NCBI GenBank assembly: GCA_023433775.1
Contig: JAEYTY010000070.1
Span: forward strand, 1 to 36,968
DNA: 36,968 nucleotides
Direction of reading: 5' to 3'
From: Pseudomonadota bacterium
GTDB lineage: Bacteria > Pseudomonadota > Alphaproteobacteria > Rhizobiales > Devosiaceae
The position numbers and the translations under genes were made by a program. Position 1 is the stretch's first letter, and each line of letters starts with the position of its first letter. Under the pieces are notes generated by a model. It worked only from the letters and a program-made list of their open reading frames with translations. It was not told the DNA's origin and did not search any database. Shown here in pieces: positions 8,382 through 15,509 of this stretch.

Positions 8382-8471
8382 GCGTCCTGTAGATGCCGTC
8401 CACCCACTTCTCAGCGTTGGCTACCATCGCTGCCACTTCTAGGCACCCTGCCCATCGAACGGGAGGCTGCT

Positions 8472-8600
8472 GCCTCCCTCCCCCTTGAGGGGAGGGTAGC
8501 AAAGCTGGCCGTCAGGCCTAGCGAAGCTGGGGAGGAGGTGGTCTTGAGGCCCACTGATAGACCCCCACCCTCAGTCCCTCCCCTCAAGGGGGAGGGAGGC
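8472..8600. repeat. Palindromic intergenic element with 25-bp terminal inverted repeats
   Basis: The arms at 8472-8496 and 8576-8600 are exact reverse complements over 25 bases; each arm contains the run CCTCCCTCCCCCTTGAGGGG or its complement. The 79-bp centre has further weakly complementary stretches, such as GGGGAGGAGGTGG against CCCCCACCCTC. Elements of this style (C-rich block, TTGAG, G-rich block) recur in intergenic spaces of many alphaproteobacterial genomes, so it is probably a non-coding dispersed repeat. It lies between the two convergent terminators of tctC and tctA. Confidence 0.75.
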
Positions 8601-8881
8601 GAAGGAGTCCGAGTCAACACTGCCCGTCACGAGGTAAGGTCAGAAGCCGTGAACCAGGGCCCTGGAGGCAACGTCAATGCGCAAGTGAACAATGCTCACA
8701 AAGGGCCAGCGAACGCTCATCACATCCACAGACCGGAGCGGGGCTGTTAAGCGCGCCCTCTCTCGCCACTTGCGGGATAGCAAGGGGCCACATACTCCGC
8801 CCCTCAGGTGCTGCACAACTGACGCAGGACGAGCCACCTCCAACCCATCGACGCCGATCCAATCCAACCACCATCCCACAA
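8601..8881. other. Non-coding gap between tctC and tctA
   Basis: With the terminator and palindromic element on its left, this completes a 637-bp gene-free stretch. Short open frames exist, but none has a ribosome site or protein-like composition. I see no RNA gene or promoter here. Confidence 0.5.
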
Positions 8882-8915
8882 CAAAAAGCAGGGCGCCCCT
8901 TCGGATGCCCTGCTT
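8882..8915 (-). terminator. Rho-independent terminator after tctA
   Basis: Read on the minus strand, AAGCAGGGC (8915-8907) pairs with GCCCTGCTT (8894-8886) and is followed by a T run (A residues 8883-8887 on the plus strand). It lies 27 bp beyond the tctA stop. Confidence 0.85.
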
Positions 8916-8941
8916 CAATAGTCAGAACTGACGCTTCTGCC

Positions 8942-10441
8942 TCAGTCCTCGGCAGCCTCCGCCCGGCCCCGGCGCACAAAGCTTGTCGCCGTCAGCGCCA
9001 GCACGGCAAGTCCGAGCAGCACGAAGGTCAGGCTGATCGGGCGCTCCACAAAGGTCATGATATTGCCCCGCGAAATCGACATGGCGCGCCGGAAATTCTC
9101 TTCAAACATGGGCCCCAGAATGAAGCCGAGAATGAACAGCGCCGGGCTCAGCCCCGCAGCCTTGAGCACATAGCCAAGCACCCCGAAGAAGACCAGCGCA
9201 TAGAGCTGGAACGACGATGACCCCATGGTGAAGACGCCAACGCAGGCAAAGGCCAGCACGAAGACATAGAGCCAGTGGTAGGGCACCTTGAGCAGTTTTA
9301 CCCAAAGCCCGATCAGCGGCAGGTTGAGGATCACGAGAAAGAAATTGCCGATCCACATCGAGGCGATCAGGCCCCAGAACAGCGGCGCGTGCTCGATCAT
9401 CATGCGCGGGCCGGGCGAAACGCCATGGATCATGAAAGCGCCCAGCATCAGCGCCATGACCGGGCTGCCCGGAATGCCGAGCAACAGCGTCGGAATGAAA
9501 CCGGTCTGCGACGAGGCATTATTGGCCGATTCAGGCGAAGCAACACCCTCGATGGCGCCATTGCCAAACCGCTCCGGATCCTTGGCGACGCTCTTTTCCA
9601 CCATATAGGCGGTAAACGAGCTCATCGCCATGCCGGCGCCCGGCAAGACCCCGAGCAGCGAGCCGATGCCCGTGCCGCGCAGAATAGCCGGCCAGGCGCG
9701 GCGGAAGTCATCCCGCGTTGGCCAGAGGCTGCCGATGGCACTGGTCTTGACGTCTTCCTTGGAGCTGCCCGCGATATTGCTGATGATCTCGGCAATAGCG
9801 AAAAGCCCGACGGCGAGAACGGCAAAGTCGATGCCGTCACGCAGCTCGCGAATGTCGAAGGTAAAGCGATATTCCCCGGTCAGCACATCCGAGCCGGTCA
9901 GTCCGAAGACAATCCCGAGCAGGGCCACACCGATGCCCTTGATGACACCGCCCCGCGTCATCGCCGCCACCATCACCAGCGCTGCCAGCACCAGCGAGGC
10001 ATATTCAGCCGCGCCAAACCGCATGGCGATGGACGCCAGCGGCGGTCCGGCCAGCGCGATGAGCAGCGTGCCGACGGTCCCGGCAAAGAACGAGCCGATG
10101 GCTGCAATGGCCAGCGCCGATCCGGCCCGGCCCTGCTTGGCCATCTGGTGCCCGTCGATACAAGTCACCGCCGATGCCGCCTCGCCGGGAAGATTGACCA
10201 GGATCGAGGTCGTCGATCCACCATAGGCCGCACCATAATAGATGCCGGCCAGCATGATGATCGAAGCTTCGGCAGGAAGGCCGAAGGTCAGCGGCAGCAA
10301 TAGGGCAATGGTGATGATCGGACCCACGCCCGGCAGCACACCGATGGCCGTGCCCAGCGTCACGCCCAACAGGCAATAGAGCAGATTGACCGGGTTGAGG
10401 GCAACATGCATCCCCATGGACAGCAGCGAAAACATATCCAT
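8942..10441 (-). CDS. tctA: Tripartite tricarboxylate transporter large permease TctA
   Basis: This 499-residue integral membrane protein has the length and signature regions of TctA, the 12-helix permease of tripartite tricarboxylate transporters. They include GTAIGVLPGVGPIITIALLLPLTFGL (about residues 30-55), YYGAAYGGSTTSILVNLPGEAAS (68-90) and a second, repeated GVLPGAGMAMSSFTAYMVEK segment in the other half. With TctB and the TctC binding protein it would import a carboxylate, driven by an ion gradient. Its ATG starts three bases after the tctB stop, so the two are co-translated. A terminator follows it. Confidence 0.95.
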   Translation of the reverse strand: MDMFSLLSMGMHVALNPVNLLYCLLGVTLGTAIGVLPGVGPIITIALLLPLTFGLPAEASIIMLAGIYYGAAYGGSTTSILVNLPGEAASAVTCIDGHQMAKQGRAGSALAIAAIGSFFAGTVGTLLIALAGPPLASIAMRFGAAEYASLVLAALVMVAAMTRGGVIKGIGVALLGIVFGLTGSDVLTGEYRFTFDIRELRDGIDFAVLAVGLFAIAEIISNIAGSSKEDVKTSAIGSLWPTRDDFRRAWPAILRGTGIGSLLGVLPGAGMAMSSFTAYMVEKSVAKDPERFGNGAIEGVASPESANNASSQTGFIPTLLLGIPGSPVMALMLGAFMIHGVSPGPRMMIEHAPLFWGLIASMWIGNFFLVILNLPLIGLWVKLLKVPYHWLYVFVLAFACVGVFTMGSSSFQLYALVFFGVLGYVLKAAGLSPALFILGFILGPMFEENFRRAMSISRGNIMTFVERPISLTFVLLGLAVLALTATSFVRRGRAEAAED

Positions 10442-10444
10442 GGC

Positions 10445-10897
10445 TTAGAACCCCCAGGCGAAGAGACGGATCGGGAGACCCAGACCAAAATTGAAGATCG
10501 CGATCATGATAACGATTACGACGACCAGCGCTGCGAGAACCTCAAACCGCTTGCCGCCCTTTTGCGCAAACCACGAAATGCCGATCAGCGCCGTCAGCGC
10601 CGGGACAAGGCCAGTGGGCAGGATGAGCGTCGCAAAGGCAAAGACGGCAGCCAGGATCAGCAGCAGCGGACGCAGTTCCGAACGCGCAAACGCACTTGGC
10701 AGCGCCTCGGCAGTCCGGAAGGCGCGGAAAAGCTGGATTGCACCCAGAATGCAGAGCGCGACCCCGACAAGCACCGGCATGGCGCCAACACCAAAGGCCC
10801 TGGGCGTGCCGAAGCCATATCCGGCGCCGATGACAATTGCCCCCACCCCGAAAACAAGGAAGACCAGGGCGGCTAGTTTCTCGGAGTCGATAATCAT
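10445..10897 (-). CDS. tctB: Tripartite tricarboxylate transporter small permease TctB
   Basis: This protein of 150 residues has four or five hydrophobic segments (for example LAALVFLVFGVGAIVIGAGYGF near the N-terminus and LAALVVVIVIMIAIFNFGLGL near the C-terminus), the layout of the TctB small membrane subunit. The start at ATG 10897 (MIIDSEKLAAL) matches the family. The same frame is open upstream to 10981, but the extra residues are not hydrophobic or family-like. No good ribosome site precedes ATG 10897. Instead an 11-codon open frame (10929-10895) with a strong GGGGAGGGG site ends in a TGA that overlaps this ATG. Position and size support the call more than sequence identity, because the family is poorly conserved. 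Confidence 0.85.
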   Translation of the reverse strand: MIIDSEKLAALVFLVFGVGAIVIGAGYGFGTPRAFGVGAMPVLVGVALCILGAIQLFRAFRTAEALPSAFARSELRPLLLILAAVFAFATLILPTGLVPALTALIGISWFAQKGGKRFEVLAALVVVIVIMIAIFNFGLGLPIRLFAWGF

Positions 10898-10929
10898 GTC
10901 ATCGCCCGAGCGTAGGTGCTGTTCTGCAT
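10895..10929 (-). CDS. Possible 11-codon leader ORF coupled to tctB
   Basis: The minus strand reads ATG at 10929, eight bases after GGGGAGGGG, and encodes MQNSTYARAMT. Its TGA overlaps the tctB ATG as ATGA. Because tctB has no good ribosome site of its own, this mini-ORF may load ribosomes onto tctB by termination-reinitiation. It is inferred from sequence alone, and its peptide need not have a function. Confidence 0.4.
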
Positions 10930-11012
10930 GTGGGTTACCCCTCCCCATAGGAACCGGTGAGAGCCGGGAACTTCGAGGCAAAGCACCGGGCGAACAATGC
11001 GCACATAAGCGA

Positions 11013-11029
11013 GTTCCGACAGGCGAAAT
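11013..11029. promoter_or_regulatory. Putative IclR operator, copy 5 (GTTCCG-N5-CGAAAT)
   Basis: This copy lies just beyond the iclR stop, 116 bp upstream of the tctB start, which implies a separate tctBA promoter between iclR and tctB. Both arms equal those of copy 3. Confidence 0.5.
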
Positions 11030-11034
11030 GCCGC

Positions 11035-11847
11035 CTAGAAAGAGCCGATACTGCGGTCCCGGATGGTCTGCAGCCGATCCACCTCCGCCCCGATTGCCGT
11101 TGCCGCTTCCTTGAGCGCATCGACAAAATTCTTGTGCGAGCCGAAGGAATTCATGGCGCTGCGGAAATAGGTAATGCTGAGACTGGCCTGCACTGTCCCG
11201 CGCGCAAAAATCGGCACTGCCACCGTGTCCGATGTCCGCGGCTCCACATTGGGATCGCGCATGGCATAGCCGCGCTCGCGAATTGTCCGCACCATCCGCG
11301 CCACCGAGTCCGGCGCACGGGCTTCGGGGCTTTCAAGCTCGTTATTGTCCGCCATCTTCTCAAGCAGCGCGGCGATATACTCGTCGTCACAAGCGGCGAG
11401 ATAAGCCCGCCCCAGCGCGCGGGTGAAGAGGCTCAGGCGCATATTGATGGTCATGTGAAAGGGGGAGACCGGGCTGTCATAGACGGTCGAATAGCGGATC
11501 ACCATGGCGCTCGAGCCATCGAAGACAGCAATGGCCACCGGCCATTTGAACTGGGCGCTGAGCCCGATGGCCCAGGATCGTCCCGCCTCCACCACCAGCG
11601 GATCGCCATGAAATCCATTGCTGAGCGAGGTGACCAGCGAGGTGATCTGATAGCCCGCCTGCCGCCTGTCATTGCGCACAAAGCCATCCGCCTGAAGCGT
11701 CTTGAGAATGCGCACCAGCGTGGGCTTGGGCAGGCTGGTGGCCAGGTGCAGCGATTGAATCGTGGAATAGGGCTCCCGGTTCATCGCCTGCAAGACGGCC
11801 AGAACCCGGCTCCCGGACCGGATCTCACTACGTTTCTCCCCGGTCAT
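11035..11847 (-). CDS. IclR family transcriptional regulator
   Basis: This protein of about 270 residues has a typical IclR layout. The N-terminal winged helix-turn-helix (SGSRVLAVLQAM, then LATSLPKPTLVRILKTLQADGFV) is followed by an effector-binding domain with GRAYLAACDDE, IRERGYAMRDPNVEP and TVAVPIFARG. ATG 11847, with GGAG five bases upstream, is preferred over the longer in-frame start at 11928. It precedes tctBA on the same strand and lies at the end of the catabolic block. It is therefore the natural candidate for reading the RTTYCG-N5-CGAAAY sites and for sensing the transported acid or a product. No copy of that motif was found at its own promoter; a different palindrome is there (11905-11921). 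Confidence 0.9.
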   Translation of the reverse strand: MTGEKRSEIRSGSRVLAVLQAMNREPYSTIQSLHLATSLPKPTLVRILKTLQADGFVRNDRRQAGYQITSLVTSLSNGFHGDPLVVEAGRSWAIGLSAQFKWPVAIAVFDGSSAMVIRYSTVYDSPVSPFHMTINMRLSLFTRALGRAYLAACDDEYIAALLEKMADNNELESPEARAPDSVARMVRTIRERGYAMRDPNVEPRTSDTVAVPIFARGTVQASLSITYFRSAMNSFGSHKNFVDALKEAATAIGAEVDRLQTIRDRSIGSF

Positions 11848-11904
11848 CGACGCTCCAGTCCAACACGGCACGGCCCATTGCCCCGGATAATGAGCCAGAA
11901 CAGT

Positions 11905-11921
11905 TTTGGCTGGAAGCCAAA
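11905..11921. promoter_or_regulatory. 17-bp palindrome upstream of iclR
   Basis: TTTGGCT-GGA-AGCCAAA is a perfect 7-3-7 inverted repeat 58 bp before the iclR start and 48 bp beyond the MFS stop. It could be an autoregulatory operator or a weak hairpin ending the ect-ehu transcript. It has no T run, so an operator is slightly favoured. Confidence 0.35.
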
Positions 11922-11968
11922 TCACCACACCTTACGGGGAAAAACCTGCGGCGCGGAAGTGGGAGAGC

Positions 11969-13234
11969 CTAGTCGCTGTCCTGAACCACGAGATCGCTGA
12001 GCTGGACGGCATCTTCGTCACCCACAACGGAGACGGGCGCACTGGTGCCAAGGTCGAAGGTCTGTTTTTCCGCGATGGGCAGGCCTTCACGGCGGCTGAG
12101 GCGGAAGCCGACATAACCGATCAAGGCAATCTGGATCAGCGCATTGGCGAGGAAAAACCCCGGCTGGCCCAGCCATTCGACGCTGGCCGAGGACAGCAGC
12201 GGGCCAATGGTCGAACCGATACCATTGAGCAGCAGCAGGCCGGCAGAAATTTCGACATAGTCAGAGCGGTCGGCAAAGTCGAAGACATGGGCGGCGGCAA
12301 TGGCATAGGCCGGCAGCAGCCCCGCCCCGAAGGCGGCGCCAAGAGCAAACCAGACCAGGGTCGCATCCACCATCAGCCAGAGTGCGGCGCCCACCGCGGC
12401 GCACAGCAGCGCCAACCCCATAAGCACCTTGCGCCGGTCCACGCGGTCCGAAATCCTGCCGGCCGGCAATTGCGCCAGGGCGCCGCCAATCACGGCCGCA
12501 CTCATGAACCAGGCGGCATCGCTGATATTGCCGCTGAAAATATTGGCATAGGCGGGCGCCAGCGCCCAGAACGAGCCGGTCGCGAGGCCAATCAGAAAGA
12601 TGGCCACAGTGCCCGTTGGCGACAGGCGGAACATCCGCATGGGCCGGAACCGGACGACGGTAATCGGCGGTGGCTGGCTCGAACGGGTCATGACAATCGG
12701 CACAGCCGCGAGCGAGACCAGCACCGACGCTATGGAAAAGAGAATGAAGGACGACGGCTGAAACAGCGTGACCATCATCTGGCCAAGCGTGATGACAGTG
12801 AAATTCACCGTCACATAGATGGAGATGAGTGCGCCACGCGTTTCATTGGTGGCCTGGTCATTGAGCCAGCTCTCAACCACCAGATATAGTCCCGCGAGGC
12901 AAAATCCGGTGATCATGCGCAGCACGATCCACACACCGGCATCGACCGCCATGGGATAGCCCAGTGCCGCAGCAGAGGCGATGGCCACCAATGCGGCAAA
13001 GGTCCGGATATGCCCCACCCGCATGATCATCGAAGGGGTGATAGTGCAGCCGAGCACAAAGCCGAAAAAATACCCCGAGCCGAGCAGGCCGATCTGGAGG
13101 GCGCTAAATCCCTCTATGCCGCCGCGTATGGGCAGCAGCATCAGTTGCAATCCATTGCCCATGATCAGAAAGGCGACACTGAGCAGAATGGACAGCGCAG
13201 CCAATATCGGCGCTGGCTTGGCAATGGCATTCAC
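11969..13234 (-). CDS. MFS transporter, YcaD-like
   Basis: This 421-residue protein has twelve predicted membrane helices. It shows the MFS loop features: the G-rich RVGHIR loop between helices 2 and 3, the acidic and Arg-containing helix 4 region VLRMITGFCLAGLYLVVESWLND, and the central-loop repeat GRISDRVDRRKVLMGLALL. The ESWLND segment resembles YcaD-type carriers of unknown substrate. It starts 50 bp after ehuA on the same strand and appears to be the last gene of the ectoine transcript. Its role there (export, import or unrelated) cannot be told from the sequence. Confidence 0.85.
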   Translation of the reverse strand: MNAIAKPAPILAALSILLSVAFLIMGNGLQLMLLPIRGGIEGFSALQIGLLGSGYFFGFVLGCTITPSMIMRVGHIRTFAALVAIASAAALGYPMAVDAGVWIVLRMITGFCLAGLYLVVESWLNDQATNETRGALISIYVTVNFTVITLGQMMVTLFQPSSFILFSIASVLVSLAAVPIVMTRSSQPPPITVVRFRPMRMFRLSPTGTVAIFLIGLATGSFWALAPAYANIFSGNISDAAWFMSAAVIGGALAQLPAGRISDRVDRRKVLMGLALLCAAVGAALWLMVDATLVWFALGAAFGAGLLPAYAIAAAHVFDFADRSDYVEISAGLLLLNGIGSTIGPLLSSASVEWLGQPGFFLANALIQIALIGYVGFRLSRREGLPIAEKQTFDLGTSAPVSVVGDEDAVQLSDLVVQDSD

Positions 13235-13284
13235 GGCAATCGGCTCCTGTCCTGTCGCAATTGGCCTGGACCGGGCCGGCGCGA

Positions 13285-14061
13285 CTAGTCGAGCACGGCC
13301 TTGAGGAATTCCCTGGTGCGGTCTTCGCTTGGATTGGTGAACAGGTCCTCGGGCGGACCTTCCTCGCGGATACGCCCCTGGTCAAAGAAGCAGACCCGGT
13401 CGGAAATCTCGCGCGCAAAGCGCATTTCATGGGTCACCAGCAACATGGTCAGATCATGTTCCTCGGCCAGCTCGCCGATCACATTGAGCACTTCGCCGAC
13501 CAGTTCGGGGTCGAGCGCCGAAGTGGGCTCGTCAAACAGCAGGATATTGGGCCGCATGGCCAGCGCCCGTGCAATGCCCACGCGCTGCTGCTGACCGCCG
13601 GACAATTGATGCGGATATTTCTGTGCCTGATCGGACAGCCCGACCAGCTCCAGCAATTCCTCGGCGCGGTCCTTCGCCTCTGTCTTGCTGAGCCCCAGCA
13701 CCTTGACCGGCGCTTCGGTGATATTGCGCAGCACCGTCATATGCGGAAACAGATTGAACTGCTGGAACACCATGCCCAATTGGGCGCGCATCTTGCGCAG
13801 ATGGGCTTCTCTGGCGCGCACCAGGCTGCCATCGGGGCCCTTCTCGTGCCAGAGCGGTTCGTCCGCCACGGTCACCACGCCGTCATTGATGTCTTCGAGC
13901 GTCATCAGGATGCGCAGCACAGTCGATTTGCCCGATCCCGAAGGGCCGATGATCGAAACCTTCTCGCCCTTCTTTACGTCGAAATTGAGCTTGTCCAGCA
14001 CGGTCAGGTCGCCGAAGCGCTTGACCACATTGTCGAATTTGATGATCGGGTCGTCGTTCAT
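13285..14061 (-). CDS. ehuA: Ectoine/hydroxyectoine ABC importer ATP-binding protein
   Basis: This 258-residue ABC ATPase has a Walker A at GPSGSGKST (39-47), a Q-loop at VFQQFNLFPH (98-107), the signature LSGGQQQR (153-160), a Walker B at ILLFDEPTSALDP (173-185) and the H-loop LLVTHEM. It is of the polar amino acid transporter type and powers uptake through EhuC and EhuD. It overlaps ehuD by four bases (ATGA). The ectoine assignment comes from its place in the ect-ehu gene string and the EhuB-like binding protein, not from the ATPase itself. Confidence 0.9.
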   Translation of the reverse strand: MNDDPIIKFDNVVKRFGDLTVLDKLNFDVKKGEKVSIIGPSGSGKSTVLRILMTLEDINDGVVTVADEPLWHEKGPDGSLVRAREAHLRKMRAQLGMVFQQFNLFPHMTVLRNITEAPVKVLGLSKTEAKDRAEELLELVGLSDQAQKYPHQLSGGQQQRVGIARALAMRPNILLFDEPTSALDPELVGEVLNVIGELAEEHDLTMLLVTHEMRFAREISDRVCFFDQGRIREEGPPEDLFTNPSEDRTREFLKAVLD

Positions 14062-14750
14062 TTCAAGGGAATCCCCTGCTTGGGCAGCCAGGTGTCGAGC
14101 AGGCGCACGCCGGTCGAGGCCACCAGGGTCATGATGAGATAGAGGGCGCCAACCATGGAGAGTGGCACCAGATAGTCGAAGGTACGGTCGCCCACAATCT
14201 TGGCCACGTTGAGCATTTCGAGCACGGTGACGACCGAGAGCACCGGCACGTCCTTCATGATCGATACGAGGTAATTGCCCATGGCCGGTACGATGCGCGG
14301 CACCGCCTGCGGCACGATGATGTGGCTGAAGGTACGGGCCGAGGAGAGGTTGAGCGCCCGTGCCGCTTCGCGCTGGTCAGCACCCACGGCTTCAAGCCCG
14401 GCGCGATACACTTCCGATGTATAGGCGCTGTACTGAATGCCCAGCGCCAGCGCCCCGGTCATGAAGGCGGGCAGGACGATGCCGTATTCGGGCAGCACGT
14501 AATAAAGAAAGAACAGCTGCACCAGAAGCGGCGTGTCACGGATAAACTCGGTCACCACCTTGGCCGGCCACGAGATGAACCGCGACGGCGCAGCCTTCAG
14601 TACCGCCCAGACAAGGCCGAGCACCAGCGCGACCAGAAAGCCGAGCACCGTGGCCTGGATGGTCACCACCATGCCCGTCAGCAGGATCGGCAGGATAGAG
14701 ATCGCAAAGGCCAGTGGGCTCGACAGGTCCCATTCATATCCAAAAAGCAT
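14058..14750 (-). CDS. ehuD: Ectoine/hydroxyectoine ABC importer permease EhuD
   Basis: This 230-residue permease of the His/Glu/Gln type has about five membrane helices, the conserved EFIRDTPLLVQLFFLYY segment (68-84) and the EAA loop EAARALNLSS (128-137) that docks the ATPase. It starts three bases after ehuC and overlaps ehuA by four, so the three genes are translationally linked. It forms a heteromeric channel with EhuC. The substrate is inferred from context. Confidence 0.9.
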   Translation of the reverse strand: MLFGYEWDLSSPLAFAISILPILLTGMVVTIQATVLGFLVALVLGLVWAVLKAAPSRFISWPAKVVTEFIRDTPLLVQLFFLYYVLPEYGIVLPAFMTGALALGIQYSAYTSEVYRAGLEAVGADQREAARALNLSSARTFSHIIVPQAVPRIVPAMGNYLVSIMKDVPVLSVVTVLEMLNVAKIVGDRTFDYLVPLSMVGALYLIMTLVASTGVRLLDTWLPKQGIPLK

Positions 14751-14753
14751 GGG

Positions 14754-15425
14754 TCAGCTCCTCGCTATGCGCCAGCGGCTCACATAGGTTTCTAGGCCGC
14801 GCATGATCACGGTCAGCACCAGCGCCATGCCGAAATAGGTCACCAGCAGCATTGAATAGATCGTGGTGCTGTCCTGGGTGAAATTGCGGATCTGCTCGGC
14901 GCGGAAGGTGAGGTCACCCAGGCTGATCAGCGAGACCAGCGCGGTATCTTTGAGGTTCTGCACCGCCAGATTGCCGAAAGACGGCATCATCTCGGGGATC
15001 GCCTGCGGAATGGTGACATTCCAGAGTGTCTGGCGCGGCGTGAAGTTGAGCGCCCGTGCCGCTTCGTGCTGGTCCTGGTGCACCGACTGGATGGCGCCGC
15101 GCACCACTTCGGCGCCATAGGCCCCGATATTGAGGCTCAGCGCCAACACGCCGGCGGCGACCGGGGGCAGGCGCAGATCAACGCCAATAGCCATGCCGGC
15201 AATGGGCAGGGCGAAATAGAGCCAGAAGAGCTGCACCAGCAGGGACGTTCCGCGAAACACCTCGATATAGGCGACCGAAACACCCTTGATGGCCCAGTTC
15301 GATGACAGCTTTCCAATGCCGGCGGCAAAGGCAAGCGCGGCGCCGAAAAGGGTCGAATAGATTGTGAGCTGGATGGTGACCCACGCCCCCTCTAACAGAG
15401 GCGGGAAATACTCAGTCCAATGCAT
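14754..15425 (-). CDS. ehuC: Ectoine/hydroxyectoine ABC importer permease EhuC
   Basis: This 223-residue permease is paralogous to EhuD. It carries EVFRGTSLLVQLFWLYF (55-71) and the EAA loop EAARALNFTPRQ (121-132). ATG 15425 (MHWTEYFPPLL) is chosen because the extra residues of the longer frame from 15479 come from the GC-rich hairpin region and are unlike the family. A strong hairpin at 15462-15485 separates it from ehuB, which may let the binding protein be made in excess over the permeases. Confidence 0.9.
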   Translation of the reverse strand: MHWTEYFPPLLEGAWVTIQLTIYSTLFGAALAFAAGIGKLSSNWAIKGVSVAYIEVFRGTSLLVQLFWLYFALPIAGMAIGVDLRLPPVAAGVLALSLNIGAYGAEVVRGAIQSVHQDQHEAARALNFTPRQTLWNVTIPQAIPEMMPSFGNLAVQNLKDTALVSLISLGDLTFRAEQIRNFTQDSTTIYSMLLVTYFGMALVLTVIMRGLETYVSRWRIARS

Positions 15426-15461
15426 GGCATATGTCCCGTGCGGAATGGTGAGACGCGTCGA

Positions 15462-15485
15462 GGGCGGGCGCCGGAGCACCCGCCC
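15462..15485 (-). other. GC-rich intercistronic hairpin between ehuB and ehuC
   Basis: On the minus strand, GGGCGGG (15485-15479) pairs with CCCGCCC (15468-15462), and the stem continues by three more pairs including one G-U, closing on a 4-nt loop. There is no T run, so it is more likely an mRNA 3'-end stabiliser or partial attenuator than a full terminator. Confidence 0.6.
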
Positions 15486-15509
15486 AGAATAGCGACGGAA
15501 AGGCCCGAA

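Noticed and set aside
8692..8931. Seventy-nine-codon frame in the tctC-tctA gap
   Set aside because: No ribosome site, non-protein-like composition, and it runs through the tctA terminator.
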